This document shows, piece after piece, positions 58,791 through 64,000 of a DNA stretch of 64,000 bases (position 1 is its first letter; each line of letters begins with the position of its first letter). Below the pieces are notes generated by a model. The model worked only from the letters and a program-made list of their open reading frames with translations, did not search any database and had not been told where the DNA came from. This DNA comes from CAYNWT01 sp964450955 (GTDB lineage: Bacteria > Planctomycetota > Planctomycetia > Planctomycetales > Planctomycetaceae), in the NCBI GenBank assembly GCA_964450955.1, contig CAYVFI010000007.1:130907-194906 (forward strand), read 5' to 3'. A program made the translations under genes and the position numbers.

Positions 58791-61586
58791 TCACTCCGCT
58801 TTCTTTGGTTCTTCGCCCCGGCGTTCGAGGAACGGCTTGCTAAGCACAATTCCCTCAACCAGCGATGCGAACCGCAATTCATTCTCGTCTAACCGCTCGT
58901 AAATCTGATCAATCGCGCATCGGTCATAATAATTCAGGCCGCGACCCAACGCGTACGTCATCATCTTCTCTGCTAAACATCGGCAGAATTGTTCTCGCCG
59001 CTCCTTCACGATTTGAACCAGCTCCAACGCACCGGAAAAGCTCTCGCCGCTGGGTAATTCTCCGGACGGATCGATTGGTTTCCCGTCAGCAAGCGATCGA
59101 ATTTTGCCTACCGCGTCAAAACGTTCGAACCCAAAACCCAGTGGGTCCATGGTCTTATGACATGACGCACACGTGGGGCTTTCCCGGTGAAGTGCCAGCT
59201 GTTCGCGGAGCGTCATTTCGGGGTGCTCTTTTGCTGTTTCGTCCAGGTCCGGAACGTCCGCCGGCGGATCGGGTGGAGCGTCGTTTAGCAGGTTCTCCAG
59301 AATCCACTTGCCGCGTTTCACGGGCGATGTGCGGGTTGGGTTTGATGTGAGTGTCAGAACGCTGGCGTGTGTCAGAACACCAGCGCGGCCGCTGCCTTGT
59401 AGTGACACGCGTCGGAAGTTGTTTCCTTTGACGCCGCGGATGTCATAGTGCTTTGCCAGACGTTCGTTGATGAAGCTGTAGTCGGCGTCGATAAAGTCTG
59501 TGATCGGACGGTTGTCTTTGACAATTGATTCAAACAGCATTTCGGTTTCGCGAACCATGTCGGCTTTCAACCTGGCATTGAAAGTCTTGAACTGATCCGG
59601 GTCCGGCGTGAGTTCATCCAGCACTCGCAGGTTCAGCCACTGCGTCGCAAAGTTTTCCGTCAACGCGCGGGCTTTCTTGTCACGCAGCATGCGTGCGATT
59701 TGCTTTGTAAGCGTGTCCGGGTTTTGCAGCTGTCCACGATCGGCCAGGTTGATAAGTTCGTCATCCGGCATGCTGCTCCAGATGAAATACGACAGCCGCG
59801 ATGCGAGTTCGTACTGGTTGACCTTGTGCCCATTCTTTGCATCGTCGGGTCGCGAGTCGGTTTCGACTCGGAACAGGAAGTGTGGCGAAACAAGAATCGC
59901 CTGCATCGCCACTGCGATACCTTCGTTGTAGGAACCGTCGTCCTGGTTCGTGATTTGTTCAACAAGACCCACGTACTTCTGAACTTCGTCACCACTGACG
60001 GCTCGTCGGAACGCGCGTTTGGCGAATGTTTGTAAGACTTCCGTGGCGGCTTGCTTCACGCTTTTGCCAGCGCCGGGAACCGCAAAGACCAGACGTTGGT
60101 GAAGGGCAGGGTAAGTCGGCGGTTCTGCGTTCTCCGGGCCGACTAACTGAATTTGCCTGATGTACAGGTTGCGATCCTGCCGTTTAATCATCTTGTCGTT
60201 GATGAACCGGCCCGCGATTCGAACATCGCCTGCCTGCAGTCGTGTCTTAAACCGGAACTGACCAACCACCTGCTTGCCCGGCACATCGACCACATGAACC
60301 GGATCGCCGTTAACGCGAAATTCCATCTTCGCAAGTTCGTCGCGACCGGCCTGCGTGGCCTTCGCTTCGATACGAATGACATAGTCACCCGTGGCGGCCA
60401 ATTTAAAGTCGGCTCGCGCTTCGCCGGTGGAGAGGATGGCGACAAAGTCGTCTCCGCTATCGTGTGCGTGCCCGGCCTTGCTTAGGTTCAGGCCGCGTTT
60501 GGTCAGCGTGCGCGGTTTGGAATAGTCGTCCAATACAATCGCCCGCGCCGTGATTTGTTCGGCCGCTTTAAGGTACTTCTCCAGCAGCAATGGCGACAGC
60601 GAAAGCACGTCGCCAATGTTGTCGAAGCCTTCGCCAACATCGTCGGACGGGAAATCGTCGGCCGGTTTGAAATCGACACCAACCAGATCGCGAATCGTAT
60701 TGTTGTATTCGGCCCGGTTAAGGCGTTGGATGGTGGGCCGCCCGGGGTCGTTGATAAGCTTGCAGTCGAAGTTAAACAACTGGTCTTCCAACCACGTGGA
60801 CACGACCGCGCGATCGTCGTCTTCGGGCAATGGTTCGAAGTCGCCCGGCGGCATGGCTCCGGAGTTAATCATGCGGAAGATTTTTTCAAACGTCTTCCGG
60901 TGCTCAGTTAAATCTGACGCGTCGGTATAGACGGCCAGGTTCAAACCGGCATCGCCGTCGTCGTCACCGTGACAGTCGAAGCAGTGTGTTTCCAGAAACG
61001 GCGCGACCTTGGTCTTCCACGTTTCGTGATCGACGGGTGGGGCTTCGGCTGCCTGAAGTGTGTTTGACGTACCGGCTGCACCGGTGCCCGATCCGCTGAA
61101 CAGGGCAAAGTAGCTACCGCCAAATACCGCAGCGATACCGCACAAGCCCGCGACTAACCCGGTGGGGAACGCACGCCTGGCGGTTCGTCGTTTCGACTTT
61201 GCTCGTGATCGCTTCGTCGCCCGGGTTGGTTTGGGTCGAGCTGTTTGGGGTCGCTGTCCTTTTCGGGGCGGCAACGCGCGTTTTGATTCGCGGCTGCCGG
61301 ATCGAGTTGCTGTTCGGTTTGGCTTTTCCGATTTCGTTTCCCGACGCGAAGGTCGAGCGCGTTTGGGTTTTGGTTCTGACTTACTGGTTCGCCGCGCTGA
61401 GGCTGGCAGCCGGCTGGCTTTTACGGGAGCCGGCTTTGGTTCTGGTTCTGAAGGCTTCTTCAGGTGACCGGGAATTCGCACTGCCGCAGCACACGCTTTG
61501 TTTGGGCACCGTCCAACCTGACCAGCATGCTTTGAATCGACCCGAAACGGGTGGTCGCAACGCGGGCATTGGACGGGAATTAGCAT
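58791..61586 (-). CDS. DUF1592-family multidomain c-type cytochrome with N-terminal zinc ribbon
   Basis: A 931-aa protein with an unusual start. Residues 1-42 form a zinc ribbon (CPRCDHPF...CPNKAC), followed by a very basic Lys/Arg/Pro linker (to about 143) and a transmembrane helix (GLVAGLCGIAAVFGGSYFAL). The rest should be periplasmic: a haem site CFDCH (about 202), then DUF1587 (QRLNRAEYNNTIRDL), a carbohydrate-binding-like beta domain, DUF1595, DUF1592, DUF1588 (GVLTHASVLTLTSNPTRTS) with a second haem site CASCH (about 805), and DUF1585 at the end. This set is typical of planctomycete redox proteins of unknown substrate. Its stop lies just upstream of the DUF1552 start. Confidence 0.9.
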   Translation of the reverse strand: MLIPVQCPRCDHPFRVDSKHAGQVGRCPNKACAAAVRIPGHLKKPSEPEPKPAPVKASRLPASARRTSKSEPKPKRARPSRRETKSEKPNRTATRSGSRESKRALPPRKGQRPQTARPKPTRATKRSRAKSKRRTARRAFPTGLVAGLCGIAAVFGGSYFALFSGSGTGAAGTSNTLQAAEAPPVDHETWKTKVAPFLETHCFDCHGDDDGDAGLNLAVYTDASDLTEHRKTFEKIFRMINSGAMPPGDFEPLPEDDDRAVVSTWLEDQLFNFDCKLINDPGRPTIQRLNRAEYNNTIRDLVGVDFKPADDFPSDDVGEGFDNIGDVLSLSPLLLEKYLKAAEQITARAIVLDDYSKPRTLTKRGLNLSKAGHAHDSGDDFVAILSTGEARADFKLAATGDYVIRIEAKATQAGRDELAKMEFRVNGDPVHVVDVPGKQVVGQFRFKTRLQAGDVRIAGRFINDKMIKRQDRNLYIRQIQLVGPENAEPPTYPALHQRLVFAVPGAGKSVKQAATEVLQTFAKRAFRRAVSGDEVQKYVGLVEQITNQDDGSYNEGIAVAMQAILVSPHFLFRVETDSRPDDAKNGHKVNQYELASRLSYFIWSSMPDDELINLADRGQLQNPDTLTKQIARMLRDKKARALTENFATQWLNLRVLDELTPDPDQFKTFNARLKADMVRETEMLFESIVKDNRPITDFIDADYSFINERLAKHYDIRGVKGNNFRRVSLQGSGRAGVLTHASVLTLTSNPTRTSPVKRGKWILENLLNDAPPDPPADVPDLDETAKEHPEMTLREQLALHRESPTCASCHKTMDPLGFGFERFDAVGKIRSLADGKPIDPSGELPSGESFSGALELVQIVKERREQFCRCLAEKMMTYALGRGLNYYDRCAIDQIYERLDENELRFASLVEGIVLSKPFLERRGEEPKKAE

Positions 61587-61762
61587 GAAGCTATCGCAGA
61601 CAGGATAAAGGTTATTGGGGGAGGGGGCCGCAAGGTGGGAGTTAAATTGTAGCCGTCGTGCGAATTGGCGTCCAATTCCCTTCAGTACGGCGGAGCGGAC
61701 TCAGGGCCAATCGGACCGGTCCTACGCATGAGCCGGCCGAATCGGGGCGATTGGTAGAAATC

Positions 61763-62887
61763 TTACCGAAAAATTGGGTCGGTTATCGGTGGCGGGGTGG
61801 CACCGGTGTTCTCATCCGACTCCTGATTTTCGCCGCCGCCGTTACCAGGCGTGGGATCAATGGTCGGCACGGGCGTCCCTGAGTATTCCGCCATGAACGC
61901 TTCAAACTTCTCTGTCACGCCCGGCGGAAACTCTCGTGCCCCCTGAAGCATGGCCAGCAGTTGATCGCCGGCCCAGACAAGTGCCTGTTCTTCAGGGTAG
62001 TCGGAAGTGGCATGTTCACGAACCGGTTCCAGCGCCGCGCTGACTTCTTCTTTGCTTGTGTTGAGGAACTCGACCCACTCGTTGTCGCTTAGGGTTTGGT
62101 TGTTTTTTATTCCGTCGGCAACTCGGCGGAACGTCGCGAAGGCACCGGCGCTGTCCACACCGCCAAAGAGACTGCGGCCGATCATAAACAGCAGCGCGAA
62201 TGTCAGAAGTCCGCCGGCGCCAAAGAGAAGTTGCCGTTTGCGTTCCGGGCTTGGCGGCGGCTTGCTGGCCTGCGGTGGTTCAGAAGCGATACGGCCGCGT
62301 TCGCGACGCAGTCGTTCGGTTGGTGTCTCAGACTGAACTTCCTGAGCTTCAAATTCATCCCACGCTGCGGACGCATCTTGTGGAACGCTGTCTTCAACCA
62401 CTTCAAGGTCGTGGAAAACAGGAGGAGCCGGTTTTGGTTCCGCGTCGATGAACGGGATTGATTCTGGTTCCGGATTGACCAGCGGCGGTTCCGGAATTGT
62501 TTTTGGTCGTGGCGATTTTCGTTTGACGGGCACGCCCGGAAGGGCGATATAGTCGGCTTCGCTGTCACTCGCATCCGGCACGGTGGGAATGATGACGTCC
62601 GGTTCGCCCGACGAAACTTTGACCGGCTTTTTCGTGATGGGGCTTAGCGGAGCGTCGGCCAGCTTGGCGGCTCTGGCGTCGTCAGGAACCAGATGAGAGA
62701 ACTCAGACTTATCCAATCGTTGCCATGGCCCGGTTGCGGATGGACCAATCATGCTGCTCGCGGCAAGGTGGTTGTTCTCAACCATCCACGCAACACGTTC
62801 GGGGGTCACCGGACCGGTGGCCAGTCCCAGCAGCTGGTAGAACCACTCGGTGGCTTCCGGCGGAGTTGTGTTGGCTTGATCAGACAT
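61763..62887 (-). CDS. GYF-domain (DUF4339) membrane protein
   Basis: A 374-aa protein. The N terminus carries a GYF_2 domain (EWFYQLLGLATGPVTPERV, LAASSMIGPSATGPWQRLD; about residues 13-65), a fold that usually binds proline-rich partners. A long charged Pro/Glu-rich region follows, then a single transmembrane helix (LLFGAGGLLTFALLFMIGRSL, about 215-235) and a small helical C-terminal domain. The cytoplasmic GYF domain could recruit partners; none is known. GTG 62896 in the same frame is an alternative start. Confidence 0.82.
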   Translation of the reverse strand: MSDQANTTPPEATEWFYQLLGLATGPVTPERVAWMVENNHLAASSMIGPSATGPWQRLDKSEFSHLVPDDARAAKLADAPLSPITKKPVKVSSGEPDVIIPTVPDASDSEADYIALPGVPVKRKSPRPKTIPEPPLVNPEPESIPFIDAEPKPAPPVFHDLEVVEDSVPQDASAAWDEFEAQEVQSETPTERLRRERGRIASEPPQASKPPPSPERKRQLLFGAGGLLTFALLFMIGRSLFGGVDSAGAFATFRRVADGIKNNQTLSDNEWVEFLNTSKEEVSAALEPVREHATSDYPEEQALVWAGDQLLAMLQGAREFPPGVTEKFEAFMAEYSGTPVPTIDPTPGNGGGENQESDENTGATPPPITDPIFR

Positions 62888-63243
62888 GTTTGACACTTGC
62901 GGCAGTTTATTGACTCCATTTCACCAGAGTCGCACGAGGCAGGGCAAGCAAAGGCCGCCCAAAAACCGCCGGACAGCCTACGTTGACGCCGAATATCTGG
63001 ATCGCAGTGACCCGCGGACCGCGGAAACGCAGTTTGGAGAATTCGGGAACTCACAAACCCAACGGCGCATCAGGGACTCCGGTACCCATGTTATCCGCTG
63101 CCTTCACGCCCTCTCGTCGAAACCCAAGGAGCCAGACCTCAAACATTCAGAACGTTACGTTTGCAAAGTCCGTTTGGTGACACGTCGCTTTTGGCCGGAT
63201 TTTCTCGGCTGTCCGCGACCGCGGAGTTGGATGGACTGGCTCC
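62888..63243. other. Intergenic region beside the integrase
   Basis: About 350 bases between the GYF gene and the end of the integrase gene. I looked for attC-like RYYYAAC/GTTRRRY pairs and cassette-like ORFs and found none. Short GC-rich dyads only. Confidence 0.45.
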
Positions 63244-64000
63244 TTATGTGGCGGTCCGTTCCATCTCGACCGCAAATCCGTCAAGTGGGCTCATCACCCC
63301 GGTCGCCCCAATTGTGCTTACATGGGTATAGATCATTGTTGTGCTCACATCCTTGTGGCCGAGAAGCTCTTGGATTGTGCGGATGTCGTGGCCGGACTCT
63401 AAGAGGTGGGTTGCGAAGCTGTGTCTCAGGGAATGGCCGCTGGCCTGCTTTGTGATCCCTGCTTTTTCAACAGCTCGCTTAATGGCTTTTTGGATTGAGG
63501 TCTCGTGGATGTGGTGTCGGCGCAATTGGCTTGTGGCTTTATCGCGACTTTCAGGCGATTGTTCATTCGGTCTTGGCTCACGACTGAGCTTTTGGGAGGC
63601 AAACACATACTGCCAGCGATACTCGCGTCCCGCATTGGGGTACTTCTCACCGATCGCATACGGTAACCAGACCCAGCCTGCACCATGCTCGAGGTCTGTA
63701 TGGTGCTGTTTCTGCACTGCGTCCATCTGCCGTTGCAGACCGTCCTCTACGGCAAGGGGCAAGGGAACCATGCGATCGACCTCACCTTTGCCATCGCGAA
63801 TCAGAATCTGCTTTCGCTCGAAGTCCAGATCCTTTATCCGCAGTCGACAGGCCTCAAGCAGCCTCAGTCCTGAGCCGTACATCAGACCGGCAATCAATCG
63901 TTTCGGGCCCAGCGGGACTTCCAGCAGCACGCGCCGAACTTCGTCGCGAGTAAGCACAACCGGAAGCCGTTCCGGTGTCTTTGCGCGAATGGCATCCAGT
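63244..64000 (-). CDS. Integron-type tyrosine recombinase (IntI-like), 5' end outside window
   Basis: Site-specific recombinase of the IntI group, which captures gene cassettes at attI/attC. The visible part is about 252 aa of the catalytic domain; the frame continues without stop to the window edge, so the N terminus lies beyond 64000. A GTG at 63957 can be read as a start, but the upstream codons (LDAIRAKTPERLPVVLTRDE) match the family, so it is internal. Catalytic residues: Arg in LMYGSGLRLLEACRL, HxLRH in GHSLRHSFATHLLESG, His in ELLGHKDVSTTMIYTHV with the Tyr nucleophile. The segment HHIHETSIQKAIKRAVEKAG holds the IntI-specific extra helix. Confidence 0.9.
   Translation of the reverse strand, partial: LDAIRAKTPERLPVVLTRDEVRRVLLEVPLGPKRLIAGLMYGSGLRLLEACRLRIKDLDFERKQILIRDGKGEVDRMVPLPLAVEDGLQRQMDAVQKQHHTDLEHGAGWVWLPYAIGEKYPNAGREYRWQYVFASQKLSREPRPNEQSPESRDKATSQLRRHHIHETSIQKAIKRAVEKAGITKQASGHSLRHSFATHLLESGHDIRTIQELLGHKDVSTTMIYTHVSTIGATGVMSPLDGFAVEMERTAT

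Noticed and set aside
62888..63243. attC site or gene cassette beside the integrase
   Set aside because: No paired RYYYAAC/GTTRRRY core sites were seen; this is the 3' side of the integrase, whereas cassettes normally lie beyond its 5' end.

Overview
The window looks like a piece of a Planctomycetota chromosome, probably order Planctomycetales; I could not fix the genus. Signs of this are a DUF1559 protein with a prepilin-type N terminus, the DUF1592/DUF1552 pair, two secreted proteins with the planctomycete N-terminal signature ending in LExRxLL, a very large LamG/multihaem protein, and a dnaA that stands apart from dnaN, recF and gyrB. Base composition is moderately GC-rich, and about two thirds of the genes are on the minus strand.

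Layout. 0.2-9 kb: dnaA, a TPR lipoprotein divergent from an ECF-type sigma factor, a membrane protein of unknown function, an M50 site-2 protease, a small conserved-looking hypothetical protein, and an M24-fold protein that has lost its metal ligands. 9-24 kb: an EF-hand secreted protein, a repeat-rich intergenic region, a 1611-residue LamG/beta-propeller/five-haem protein, an orphan class I nrdA whose promoter is overlapped by two NrdR-like boxes, a FGE-fold protein, a class II photolyase, and an amidase coupled to a hydrolase-fold protein. 24-32 kb: a giant RTX-type repeat protein, recG, an acyltransferase, and a moaC-polyprenyl synthase pair. 32-44.4 kb: one long minus-strand type II secretion cluster in the order D-E-F-G-H-I-J-K-C-L-M, followed by a TPR lipoprotein. 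44.7-53.4 kb: a 40-codon exported mini-ORF, a Gfo/Idh/MocA oxidoreductase, an amidohydrolase coupled to a probable selenoprotein, and a DUF1559/serine protease/pseudoprotease set. 53.6-64 kb: a PLP-dependent dehydratase, an extracellular cyclophilin, a SRPBCC protein, the DUF1592-DUF1552 operon, a GYF-domain membrane protein, and an integron-type integrase cut by the window end.

The most notable item is at 46207-47622. An exported thioredoxin-fold protein has an in-frame TGA exactly where the first cysteine of the CxxC motif belongs (W-U-A-G-C). A perfect 6-bp hairpin with a GGU loop sits 24 nt after the TGA, and the same frame stays open for another 410 codons. This fits a UxxC selenoprotein with a bacterial SECIS element, which gene callers would split or truncate. 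Other points of interest are a serine-protease-fold protein with a PDZ domain inserted between its halves and a broken triad, directly coupled to an intact protease; and a cluster of enzymes that keep their fold but have lost catalytic residues (M24-like, FGE-like, alpha/beta hydrolase-like).

All calls come from reading the sequence and translations by eye; no database search or folding program was run.
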